A stretch of DNA of 8,559 nucleotides from Avimonoglobus sp965151315 (GTDB lineage Bacteria > Bacillota > Clostridia > UBA1381): the NCBI GenBank assembly GCA_965151315.1, contig CBCTZG010000100.1:1-8559 (forward strand), in the 5' to 3' direction. Each line of letters starts with the position of its first letter. The stretch's first letter is position 1. Positions 1 through 6,037 of the stretch are shown piece by piece. A program made the translations under genes and the position numbers. Below the pieces are notes generated by a model. The model had not been told where the DNA came from. It saw only the letters and a list, made by a program, of their open reading frames with translations, and did not search any database.

Positions 1-167
1 GTATTAAAACCAAGCCCCGCGTATTCACCTACATCCATGCCCACAACCTCGGGGTTTACGTCGATCGCGCCAACGATCTCCGCGCCCTTCTCATATAAAT
101 AGCGCAGAATGTATTTGCTCATTTTTCCGCAGCCGTATTGTACGACCCGGATTTTTTCCAAATTCAT
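1..167 (-). CDS. 2,4-diaminopentanoate dehydrogenase-like protein, N-terminal part
   Basis: Only the first 55 codons lie in the window; the gene runs off the left edge. The N-terminus carries a Rossmann nucleotide-binding start, IRVVQYGCGKMSKYI, followed by GAEIVGAIDVNPEVVGMDVG. This is typical of the dihydrodipicolinate-reductase-like dehydrogenases annotated as 2,4-diaminopentanoate dehydrogenase (ord). That enzyme uses NAD(P) to deaminate 2,4-diaminopentanoate oxidatively during clostridial ornithine fermentation. The ATG at 165-167 has a GAGGG ribosome site about six bases upstream, and the phase opens directly into the Rossmann strand, so the start is secure. It is divergent from dinB. 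The family assignment is good, but the exact substrate cannot be proved from the N-terminus because other amino-acid dehydrogenases share this fold. Confidence 0.72.
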   Translation of the reverse strand, partial: MNLEKIRVVQYGCGKMSKYILRYLYEKGAEIVGAIDVNPEVVGMDVGEYAGLGFN

Positions 168-210
168 ATGCTTCCCTCATTTCTTAGAATTTACTGCTAT
201 TCTGTCCCTT

Positions 211-239
211 TTTTTAAGCATTTATTCCGAGAAAATCAA
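211..239 (-). promoter_or_regulatory. possible promoter for the left-edge dehydrogenase
   Basis: On the minus strand TTGATT (234-239) and TAAAAA (211-216) are separated by 17 bases, about 45 bases before the ATG at 167. The -35 matches four of six and the -10 four of six consensus bases, so this is a weak prediction. Confidence 0.3.
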
Positions 240-293
240 TCCGGTGAAATGTGGCGCGGCGCAGAAAATAGGCAGTACAGCACACTTCACAGC

Positions 294-322
294 TTGCAAA
301 AATTGTTCGGTTATGATAAAAT
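294..322 (+). promoter_or_regulatory. predicted sigma-A promoter of dinB
   Basis: TTGCAA (294-299), a 17-base spacer and TAAAAT (317-322) form a plausible vegetative promoter, with TATGAT at 312-317 as an overlapping alternative -10. The start site would be near 329, giving a leader of roughly 105 bases before dinB. No GAAC-N4-GTTC type LexA operator was found around it. Confidence 0.55.
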
Positions 323-335
323 AAAGATGTTTAAG

Positions 336-386
336 CCGTCCGCAACGGATATGCAGCGGACTGCGGGTTTGCGGATGGATTTTTTT
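336..386 (+). terminator. terminator-like hairpin in the dinB leader (possible attenuator)
   Basis: CCGTCCGCAA (336-345) pairs with TTGCGGATGG (369-378) over ten base pairs with one G-U. The loop contains a second small stem GCAG/CTGC (353-356 with 361-364) around CGGA. An A and then seven T (380-386) follow directly, so the element has the shape of an intrinsic terminator. It sits after the predicted dinB promoter and before the dinB ribosome site. It could therefore attenuate dinB or end a short RNA of about 58 bases. No known riboswitch class was recognised, and function is inference. Confidence 0.5.
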
Positions 387-434
387 GTAACTGGAATAAT
401 TCGGCGGCAGGAAATGGTTTTGAGGAGAAAATAT

Positions 435-1655
435 ATGGAACCCAAAAAAGATCGGACAATTCTGCACTGCGACTGCAATGGATTTTACGCCTCTGTAGAA
501 TGCGTGCAGCGGCCGGAGCTCCGAAATGTGCCCATGGCTGTAGGCGGCGACGCCCAGAGCCGGCACGGGATTATTCTGGCCAAAAATGAACTGGCAAAGC
601 AATATGATGTGAAAACGGCGGAAACGATCTGGCAGGCCAAACAGAAATGCCCCGATCTTGTTATTGTACCCCCGCGGCATCATCTATATCAACAGTATTC
701 CAATATGGTGAATCAGATTTACGGGGAATACACAGAACAGGTGGAAAAATTTGGGATTGATGAATCCTATTTGGATGTGACCGGCAGCCGCCGGCTGTTT
801 GGCGATGGGGAGACAATCGCCAATACTCTGCGGGAGCGCATCAAAACAGAAACCGGCCTGACAATTTCTGTAGGCGTGTCGTTCAACAAGGTATTTGCCA
901 AGCTGGGCAGTGATTATAAAAAGCCGGACGCCGTAACGGTAATCTCTCGGGAAAATTATCAACGGATCGTCTACCCGCTTCCGGTGAGCGCGCTTTTATT
1001 TGTAGGGAAACGCACGGAGCAGACGCTGGCCAAGCTGTATATCCGGACGATCGGCGACCTTGCCGCGGCTGATGTCGGGCTGCTGGTGAAAAAGCTGGGC
1101 AAAAACGGCGCGCTTTTATCGAAATATGCTCGGGGAGAGGATGAAGAACCGGTCCGGTCTGTATACGATCAGGAGGAAGTCAAATCCGTGGGGAACAGTA
1201 TTACCTTCCGGCGGGATCTGGTGGGAGAGGAAGAAATCAAAGCGGGGATTCGAGCCATTGCTGAAAGCGTGGCGGCCAGGCTTCGCCGCAAAAATTTGCA
1301 GTGTACTACCGTACAGGTGATAATCAAAAATCCGGATTTTAAAAGTATTTCCCGGCAGAAGCCGCTTCCTGCCCCATCTTATCTGGAGCGCGAAATCAGC
1401 GACGCGGCAATGGAAATTATCAGGGAAAATTGGAATATGCGTCTGCCTGTGCGCATGCTGTCCGTAACCGGCTTGCATTTAGTTGACGCCGGACAGGGCA
1501 GACAGCTTACGCTGTTTGACGAGACAGAAGCGCAGGAACGAATTGAAAACTTAGAAAAAACACTCGACAGCCTGCGGGAACGCTATGGAAAGGATATTGT
1601 AAAAGCCGGGAATTTGCTGTCCAGTGATTTTATCGCGAAAGGGAAAAAAGACTGA
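435..1655 (+). CDS. dinB: Y-family translesion DNA polymerase (DNA polymerase IV type)
   Basis: This 406-residue protein is an error-prone polymerase that copies past damaged template bases. The palm motif HCDCNGFYASVE carries catalytic Asp13 and the steric-gate aromatic Tyr18. FGIDESYLDVT supplies the second acidic pair Asp109-Glu110. VGVSFNKVFAKLGSDYKKPD (about 145-165) is the usual conserved block, followed by the helix-hairpin-helix thumb and the little-finger domain. QLTLF at 357-361 is a canonical sliding-clamp binding motif near the C-terminus. The frame is open upstream to 138, but the promoter and leader hairpin lie inside that extension. The ATG at 435 has GAGGAG (422-427) seven bases upstream and places the palm motif normally, so it is preferred over the ATG at 414. 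The gene converges with the next one, 20 bases apart, with no clear terminator between. Confidence 0.93.
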   Translation: MEPKKDRTILHCDCNGFYASVECVQRPELRNVPMAVGGDAQSRHGIILAKNELAKQYDVKTAETIWQAKQKCPDLVIVPPRHHLYQQYSNMVNQIYGEYTEQVEKFGIDESYLDVTGSRRLFGDGETIANTLRERIKTETGLTISVGVSFNKVFAKLGSDYKKPDAVTVISRENYQRIVYPLPVSALLFVGKRTEQTLAKLYIRTIGDLAAADVGLLVKKLGKNGALLSKYARGEDEEPVRSVYDQEEVKSVGNSITFRRDLVGEEEIKAGIRAIAESVAARLRRKNLQCTTVQVIIKNPDFKSISRQKPLPAPSYLEREISDAAMEIIRENWNMRLPVRMLSVTGLHLVDAGQGRQLTLFDETEAQERIENLEKTLDSLRERYGKDIVKAGNLLSSDFIAKGKKD

Positions 1656-1675
1656 CGGAATCTGGAAAGCGCCGG

Positions 1676-2116
1676 CTACCACCGATATTGCAGCCTTTGC
1701 AATTCGCGCTTGATTTCCTCAAGCAACTGAATATTGCGGGGCGTCAGAAAATCAAAATAGGGTGTAAAGCTTTCCAAATACTTATTGAACCGTTTAATTT
1801 TCCCCTGCTTTGTCTTTAGCCCGTTAAGCTCGATCAGCAGTTTTTCGTAAGTCCGTCGAATAAAATGCTGGTTGTTTTCCTCCAAGGCGGCTTGAAAAGC
1901 CATCAATTTTTCGGTTGGGTGGTCTGGTCCTGTATACAGGCCTTCCTGCTCTAACGCGGATAACCTTTTTAAGATTTTGAGCATATACGCACATTTTGAA
2001 AAGTACGTTTTTGGAATAACCGTACTTTCCATAAAGTGTGTGCAATCCCCAATGATCTGGGATGAGCGTTGGATGATTTCTTGTACCGTTGATATTTGTT
2101 CGTCCACTTTAGTCAA
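1676..2116 (-). CDS. hypothetical helical protein, TTG start
   Basis: I do not recognise this 146-residue protein. It appears almost wholly alpha-helical and is rich in Lys, Glu, Gln and Leu. It shows no signal peptide, membrane segment or metal-binding cysteine cluster; its only two cysteines are isolated, at about 25 and 42. The middle (about 60-125) is amphipathic with heptad-like spacing, and the C-terminus NIQLLEEIKRELQRLQYRW looks like a terminal helix. The start is TTG at 2114-2116, with a strong AAGGAG eight bases upstream and a promoter at 2185-2213, which together make the gene credible. It is more AT-rich than dinB and the GNAT gene on either side. It converges with dinB and sits 235 bases beyond the GNAT gene on the same strand, so it is probably its own unit. 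Confidence 0.72.
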   Translation of the reverse strand: MTKVDEQISTVQEIIQRSSQIIGDCTHFMESTVIPKTYFSKCAYMLKILKRLSALEQEGLYTGPDHPTEKLMAFQAALEENNQHFIRRTYEKLLIELNGLKTKQGKIKRFNKYLESFTPYFDFLTPRNIQLLEEIKRELQRLQYRW

Positions 2117-2124
2117 GTTGATTT

Positions 2125-2130
2125 CTCCTT
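2125..2130 (-). promoter_or_regulatory. ribosome binding site deciding a TTG start
   Basis: AAGGAG on the minus strand lies eight bases before the TTG at 2114-2116. No ATG or GTG with comparable spacing opens this frame, so the site fixes the unusual start codon. Confidence 0.65.
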
Positions 2131-2184
2131 TGCTTGTGCGCTTGAATAAAAATGGTGAAAGCTATTCATATGGCCGTTGCAATT

Positions 2185-2213
2185 AGTATAGCACAATTTT
2201 GTCATAAAATCAA
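2185..2213 (-). promoter_or_regulatory. predicted promoter of the 146-residue hypothetical gene
   Basis: On the minus strand TTGATT (2208-2213), a 17-base spacer and TATACT (2185-2190) give a good sigma-A promoter. The transcript would start near 2178, leaving a leader of about 60 bases. The remaining stretch 2214-2351 is very AT-rich. It holds the end of the GNAT transcript and only a weak TTGGC/GCCAA inverted repeat (2270-2298) without a T-run, so no convincing terminator was found there. Confidence 0.55.
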
Positions 2214-2351
2214 TACCAAAATTGGAATATGATTTAAATTGTGACATTTTTTGAGAAATCACCAGTATGTTGGCGCAAAAACGCAAGATTGTAGCCAAAA
2301 TCATAAAAATGAGACATACGGACGGCAAAAATAAAACATATTTTTTCGATT

Positions 2352-2927
2352 TTATTCTAAATTTGAAATTTCTACATGCCGGGCAAGCTGCACGGGGGTG
2401 AACAGGGTGTGGTATACAGCGTCTAAAGCATTGTAAACAGTCCGATTGTCCATGGATTCCTGGAGTTCCATATACATAATTTTAAATCTGCAGCGGTAAA
2501 CATAACTGCGGACGGCAGACATTTTTACCCCGTTGCGCTGATAAAAGCGAATGCGGCGGCTTTGCAGCTCCTGTTCGGCCGCCGTGGGGGCATAGTCATC
2601 GTCCTCTACCTCTAAGAGCAGAGCGTGATAGGCGGCAAACGAGTCCCGGATACAGGCAAGCATCTGGCTGCCCAGGCCGCCGCTGCGGAATGGCGCTAAA
2701 ACAGCCAGATAATCCAGCAAAAGATATTTTTTGTCGGGTGTGCCGCAAAACAGGGCATACCCAAGCAGGGTCTGGTCATCGTAAAAGCCATAGCCGCTGT
2801 AAAGCCCTTTAGCATACAGCTGCTGGATCATGGAGAAGGGCTTGATTTCCGCAGCGGGAAAGTCCTGGGGCATCTGCGACATACAGATTTCCCGCAGCAT
2901 ATCTAAATCAAATTTTCTGCATTCCAT
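2352..2927 (-). CDS. GNAT-family N-acetyltransferase
   Basis: This 191-residue protein is an acetyl-CoA-dependent acyltransferase of unknown substrate. The acetyl-CoA pyrophosphate loop is clear: LLLDYLAVLAPFRSGGLGS (about 69-87) has the R-x-x-G-x-G form at Arg81-Gly86 after the central beta strand. SRRIRFYQRNGVK (about 123-135) is the usual motif-B helix with the FY-x-x-NG turn. It is the second gene of an operon with mtaB. An ATG at 2931-2933 overlaps the mtaB stop (ATGA) but is only one base from the GGAG. The ATG at 2925-2927 is seven bases from it, so I take that as the start, and the longer form would add two residues. The C-terminal 50 residues past the fold are unrecognised. Linkage to mtaB does not by itself identify the target. 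Confidence 0.85.
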   Translation of the reverse strand: MECRKFDLDMLREICMSQMPQDFPAAEIKPFSMIQQLYAKGLYSGYGFYDDQTLLGYALFCGTPDKKYLLLDYLAVLAPFRSGGLGSQMLACIRDSFAAYHALLLEVEDDDYAPTAAEQELQSRRIRFYQRNGVKMSAVRSYVYRCRFKIMYMELQESMDNRTVYNALDAVYHTLFTPVQLARHVEISNLE

Positions 2928-2929
2928 TG

Positions 2930-4237
2930 TCATTCTCCTTTGTTTTCAATGATTTCACCGTACAGCAGGTCCTGGCGGACAGACAGCAAACGCACCGGAT
3001 GGAATTGGCCGGCCAAATTCAGGCTGGTTTTTACAGCAACGTTGATATAGTTACCAGTTTTCCCGATGAACATACCGTTTTGATCCGGCTGTTCAAATAA
3101 TACGGTCATCGTCTGCCCGATAAAGCGTTCCAAAAATTCCCGCTTGGTTTTTTTCGTGACTGCCGCGACCAGCTTGCTCCGCTGTTCCTTGACTTGGGGT
3201 GGGATTTGATCCCTGCGCCCGGCTGCCGGGGTCCCTGCCCGGGGGGAATACTGGAAAATGTGAGCGTCGGCAAACCGGACGGTTTCTAAAAATGCTAAGG
3301 TTGCCTGGAATTCTTCCTCTGTTTCGCCGGGAAAGCCCACCATCACGTCTGTAGTGACCGCAACATCTGGATAATTCTCACGCAGCCCCTTCACAATGGA
3401 AAAATATTCCGCAGTGGTATACTTCCGGTTCATCCGGCGCAGGGTCGCGTCGCAGCCGCTTTGCAGGGAAATGTGGAAGTGATGGCAAAGCTTTGTGCAG
3501 CCGCGGATCCGCTGGATGAATGCGCCGTTCAGGGTCATGGGCTCAATGGAGCTGAGCCGGATCCGGCGGAGCCCTGGGATCTGATCGGCCCGCAGGAGCA
3601 GCTCCGCCAAATCCATATTTTCCAGATCCTGGCCATAAGACGCCACATGGATGCCGGCAAATACAATCTCAGGAAAGCCGTTTTGGACAAGCGTCTCCGC
3701 CTCGGCCAGCACGTCTGCCGGCGGCCGGCTCCGGACCGGGCCGCGGGCGTAAGGGATAATGCAGTAGGAACAGAACTGATTGCAGCCCTCCTGGATTTTG
3801 ATATAGGCCCGGGTCAGCTCCGAATACCCGCTGATCCGCAATGGTTCAAATCCATGCAGCGCCAGGGCGTCCTGTACAAATACCTGGGGCTTTGCAGACA
3901 GGTAATTTTCTACCAAATCCACAATTTTCCCTCGCTGGTTTGTGCCCAGGATTAAGTCTACGCCGCCGATAGCCCGCACAGTCTCCGGCGCCGTCTGGGC
4001 ATAACAGCCCGTCACGCAGACAATGGCCTGGGGGTTGGCCTTGCGCGCCCTGCGGATCATCTGCCGGGATTTTCGGTCGCTCATGCCGGTTACGGTACAA
4101 GTATTGATGACATAAATATCCGCCGGGTCCGGGAAATCCGTTATGGTATAGCCCCGTGCCTGGAAAAGCTCGGTCATGGCCTGGGTCTCATAATGGTTGA
4201 CCTTGCAGCCCAGCGTACAAAATGCTACTGTTTTCAT
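2930..4237 (-). CDS. mtaB: tRNA t6A37 C2-methylthiotransferase MtaB
   Basis: This radical-SAM methylthiotransferase converts N6-threonylcarbamoyladenosine at position 37 of ANN-reading tRNAs to ms2t6A. The 435 residues show the family layout. The N-terminal methylthiotransferase domain starts MKTVAFCTLGCKVNHYET, with cluster cysteines Cys11, Cys47 (VINTCTVT) and Cys78 (VTGCYAQ). The radical-SAM domain has Cys152, Cys156 and Cys159 in GCNQFCSYC. A C-terminal TRAM domain (about 370-433) binds RNA. The LGCKVN and NTCTVT motifs and the length favour MtaB over MiaB or RimO. The frame is open to 4279, but the ATG at 4235-4237 has AAGG six bases upstream and gives the family's usual N-terminus; the upstream ATG has no ribosome site. 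It leads the operon with the GNAT gene and is driven by the promoter at 4306-4334. Confidence 0.94.
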   Translation of the reverse strand: MKTVAFCTLGCKVNHYETQAMTELFQARGYTITDFPDPADIYVINTCTVTGMSDRKSRQMIRRARKANPQAIVCVTGCYAQTAPETVRAIGGVDLILGTNQRGKIVDLVENYLSAKPQVFVQDALALHGFEPLRISGYSELTRAYIKIQEGCNQFCSYCIIPYARGPVRSRPPADVLAEAETLVQNGFPEIVFAGIHVASYGQDLENMDLAELLLRADQIPGLRRIRLSSIEPMTLNGAFIQRIRGCTKLCHHFHISLQSGCDATLRRMNRKYTTAEYFSIVKGLRENYPDVAVTTDVMVGFPGETEEEFQATLAFLETVRFADAHIFQYSPRAGTPAAGRRDQIPPQVKEQRSKLVAAVTKKTKREFLERFIGQTMTVLFEQPDQNGMFIGKTGNYINVAVKTSLNLAGQFHPVRLLSVRQDLLYGEIIENKGE

Positions 4238-4305
4238 AGTATGCCTTTCTATCGCAGTCATAATATAACGATTCTGCATAGTTATTTTTTGGGATTGTTA
4301 GCACT

Positions 4306-4334
4306 ATTATATAAAATTTTAAAATAAAGCGCAA
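4306..4334 (-). promoter_or_regulatory. predicted promoter of mtaB
   Basis: On the minus strand TTGCGC (4329-4334), a 17-base spacer and a perfect TATAAT (4306-4311) lie about 70 bases before the mtaB ATG. The -35 element is only six bases from that of the opposing promoter at 4341. Confidence 0.6.
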
Positions 4335-4340
4335 TACTTC

Positions 4341-4369
4341 TTGACTAACTTTTTAAAAAGAGGTATGAT
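4341..4369 (+). promoter_or_regulatory. strong predicted promoter of the HPr-like gene
   Basis: TTGACT (4341-4346), a 17-base spacer and TATGAT (4364-4369) give a near-consensus sigma-A promoter, with transcription starting near 4376. The spacer contains a perfect 12-bp palindrome CTTTTTAAAAAG (4349-4360), which could be structural or an operator. Confidence 0.75.
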
Positions 4370-4420
4370 ATAGATGATCTGGGAAGTGGATCAAAAAGAC
4401 GTATTTTAGGAGGAATCACA

Positions 4421-4651
4421 ATGAAAACCTTTAACTTGATGCTGAACTCAATTAACGACGTGAAAGATTTTGTAAATATTGTTTCCAAATATGATTTTGA
4501 TGTTGACCTGACCTCCGGGAGATATGTGGTTGATGCGAAATCCATCATGGGAATTTTCAGCCTGAACCTGTCTAAGCCCATTAAGGTTGAGGTGCATGAC
4601 GATAATTGTGACGCGTTCATTCAAGAATTAGATCGGTTCATTGTAGACTGA
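4421..4651 (+). CDS. HPr-like protein lacking the phosphorylatable His
   Basis: This 76-residue protein has the shape of the phosphocarrier HPr of the sugar phosphotransferase system. The block VVDAKSIMGIFSLNLSKPI (about 36-54) aligns with the GKSIMGVMSLG region of HPr, with Ser41 at the place of regulatory Ser46. The usual GLHARPA active-site segment is replaced by NSINDVKDFVN (9-19), so the His15 equivalent is missing. The only histidine is His59, in the wrong place. It therefore should not carry phosphate in the classical way and may be regulatory or bind a partner. It has its own strong promoter, a perfect AGGAGG (4408-4413) seven bases before ATG, and its own terminator, so it is a well-expressed single-gene unit. 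HPr-like assignment rests on motif and size, and the partner is unknown. Confidence 0.85.
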   Translation: MKTFNLMLNSINDVKDFVNIVSKYDFDVDLTSGRYVVDAKSIMGIFSLNLSKPIKVEVHDDNCDAFIQELDRFIVD

Positions 4652-4667
4652 TTGTTTTAGAATCCAT

Positions 4668-4694
4668 GCGCAGAAAGTATTTCTGCGCTTTTTT
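4668..4694 (+). terminator. intrinsic terminator of the HPr-like gene
   Basis: GCGCAGAAA (4668-4676) pairs perfectly with TTTCTGCGC (4680-4688) around a GTA loop, followed by six T (4689-4694). It starts 17 bases after the stop. The reverse strand has the stem but no T-run, so tcdA transcripts coming the other way are probably not stopped here. Confidence 0.92.
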
Positions 4695-5400
4695 ATTGTG
4701 TCAAATCCGTTATGACAGCGCTGGCGATAGCCAACCCGGCCGCCGGCGGAACGAAGGCTGTGCTGCCTGGCGCTTGCCGGCAGCCGGCAGCCGCTGGAAT
4801 AGCTCCGGCAAGGGGCTTTTTCGGTTCTTCGGGAGAATATGCTACCTTTAAATGGTTGATCCCCCGCCGCTTCAGTTCCCGGCGCATAACCCGGGCCAGG
4901 GGGCAGACTTTGGTTTTCGCTAAATCGGCAATTTCTATCCGGCAGGGATCTAGTTTGTTGCCTGTTCCCATAGAGCTGATCAGAGGGATATTATATTGCC
5001 GCGCCCGGACGGCCAGTTCAATTTTTCCGGTGACTGTGTCGATGGCGTCTACGATATAGGAATAAGCAGAAAAATCAAAGCCACCGCTGTTTTCCGGGGT
5101 GAAGAAGACGTTATGGACTTGGACGGACAGATCCGGGTTAATGTCCAGAAAACGGGCCTTGGCCGCTTCCGTTTTATATTGCCCAAGTGTGCTATGGAGC
5201 GCGAACAGCTGTCGGTTGAGATTGGTCAGGGAAATGGTGTCGCTGTCGATCAGGTCGATTGCCCCGATCCCGGAGCGAACCAAGGCCTCCGCGGCATATC
5301 CTCCCACGCCCCCTAGGCCGAATACCGCTACGCGGGCCCGGGCCAGTTTCTCCAAGGCGTCCTTTCCCAAAAGCATTTCTGTCCTTTGCAGCCAATCCAT
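4693..5400 (-). CDS. tcdA: tRNA threonylcarbamoyladenosine dehydratase
   Basis: This 235-residue E1-like enzyme of the ThiF/MoeB superfamily uses ATP to dehydrate and cyclise t6A37 to ct6A in tRNAs reading ANN codons. The ATP site is VAVFGLGGVGGYAAEAL (about 24-40) with Gly28-Gly34. IDSDTISLTNLNRQ (51-64) gives the Asp54 and Asn-Leu-Asn-Arg motif. IEIADLAKTKVCPLARVMR and the C-terminal GSTAFVPPAAGLAIASAVI are characteristic of the TcdA/CsdL branch rather than ThiF or MoeB. There is no paired CxxC zinc site. The frame is open far upstream to 5883 but only across the divergent gene. The ATG at 5398-5400 has AGGAG eight bases before it and the normal N-terminus. The stop codon lies in the T-run of the opposing terminator. 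MtaB, which acts on the same base, is encoded nearby on the same strand. Confidence 0.93.
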   Translation of the reverse strand: MDWLQRTEMLLGKDALEKLARARVAVFGLGGVGGYAAEALVRSGIGAIDLIDSDTISLTNLNRQLFALHSTLGQYKTEAAKARFLDINPDLSVQVHNVFFTPENSGGFDFSAYSYIVDAIDTVTGKIELAVRARQYNIPLISSMGTGNKLDPCRIEIADLAKTKVCPLARVMRRELKRRGINHLKVAYSPEEPKKPLAGAIPAAAGCRQAPGSTAFVPPAAGLAIASAVITDLTQ

Positions 5401-5433
5401 TGCTTTCACTCCTGTCCTATAGGTTGCAGCTCC

Positions 5434-5462
5434 AGTGTAGCATAACTGACGGTATAAGTCAA
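5434..5462 (-). promoter_or_regulatory. predicted promoter of tcdA
   Basis: On the minus strand TTGACT (5457-5462), a 17-base spacer and TACACT (5434-5439) form a good promoter. The leader is about 30 bases before the ribosome site and ATG. Confidence 0.7.
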
Positions 5463-5476
5463 GAGGATGATTAGGA

Positions 5477-5505
5477 TTGCAATTTTTGGAGAAATTTGTT
5501 ATAAT
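5477..5505 (+). promoter_or_regulatory. predicted promoter of the YbaK-nagZ operon
   Basis: TTGCAA (5477-5482), a 17-base spacer and a perfect TATAAT (5500-5505) point to a start near 5511-5513. The GAGGAG ribosome site is at 5512-5517, so the mRNA would begin almost at its ribosome site with a leader of about 13 bases. Confidence 0.7.
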
Positions 5506-5524
5506 AAAAATGAGGAGTGATTTT

Positions 5525-6037
5525 ATGGCAATTGAGAAAGTGCGGGCATACTTCCGCCCGCTGGGTCTGGAGGAAAGAATCCAGGAATTTTCTGTTTCCA
5601 GCGCCACCGTAGAGCTGGCGGCGCAGGCTTTGGGGACAGAACCCGCGCGCATTGCGAAAACCTTGTCCTTCGCAAAGGACGACAGCTGTATTTTGGTGGT
5701 AATGGCGGGGGATGCCAAGGTGGATAACAAAAAATTTAAGGAAACATTTGGCATGAAGGCCAAAATGCTGGACGCGGATGCAGTAGAGCGTCTGTTGGGG
5801 CATGCTGTAGGGGGCGTGTGTCCCTTTGGGATTCCCACAGAGATAGAAGTATATACAGATGTGTCACTCAAGCGGTTTGACATGGTTTACCCAGCGGCAG
5901 GCAGCAGCAACAGCGCTATCGGTTTGACGCCGGCAGAGCTGTATCAGTACGCAAACGCCAGACAGTGGGTGGATGTGGGCAAAGCATGGCAAGCCCCAGG
6001 TCCCGGTATCAATGACGAAGGGGATTCGGAAAGATGA
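5525..6037 (+). CDS. YbaK/EbsC-family aminoacyl-tRNA deacylase
   Basis: This 170-residue protein belongs to the YbaK/ProX editing family, which hydrolyses wrongly charged tRNA such as Cys-tRNA(Pro) or Ala-tRNA(Pro) in trans. Diagnostic segments are RIAKTLSF with the conserved Lys45, VVMAGDAKVDNKKF (58-71), GHAVGGVCPFG (92-102) and the late GSSNSAIGLTP (126-136). The frame opens at 5477, but the ATG at 5525 has GAGGAG seven bases upstream and restores the usual MAIEKVRAYF-type start; the promoter would otherwise lie inside the gene. Its stop overlaps the next start as ATGA, so the two are translationally coupled. The exact mischarged tRNA it clears cannot be read from sequence; clostridial members are mostly described only as YbaK/EbsC proteins. 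Confidence 0.88.
   Translation: MAIEKVRAYFRPLGLEERIQEFSVSSATVELAAQALGTEPARIAKTLSFAKDDSCILVVMAGDAKVDNKKFKETFGMKAKMLDADAVERLLGHAVGGVCPFGIPTEIEVYTDVSLKRFDMVYPAAGSSNSAIGLTPAELYQYANARQWVDVGKAWQAPGPGINDEGDSER

Noticed and set aside
138..434. In-frame N-terminal extension of dinB of about 99 codons
   Set aside because: It covers the predicted promoter and leader hairpin, resembles no polymerase domain, and the ATG at 435 has the proper ribosome site and normal N-terminus.
2270..2298. TTGGC/GCCAA inverted repeat as terminator of the mtaB-GNAT operon
   Set aside because: Only five base pairs with a 19-base loop and no T-run on the minus strand.
3461..3955. Plus-strand frame of 164 codons inside mtaB
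   Set aside because: It is antisense to a conserved radical-SAM gene, lacks a ribosome site and looks like no protein family.
5401..5883. In-frame N-terminal extension of tcdA of 161 codons
   Set aside because: It runs antisense through the YbaK gene and across both divergent promoters; the TcdA family starts at about 5400.
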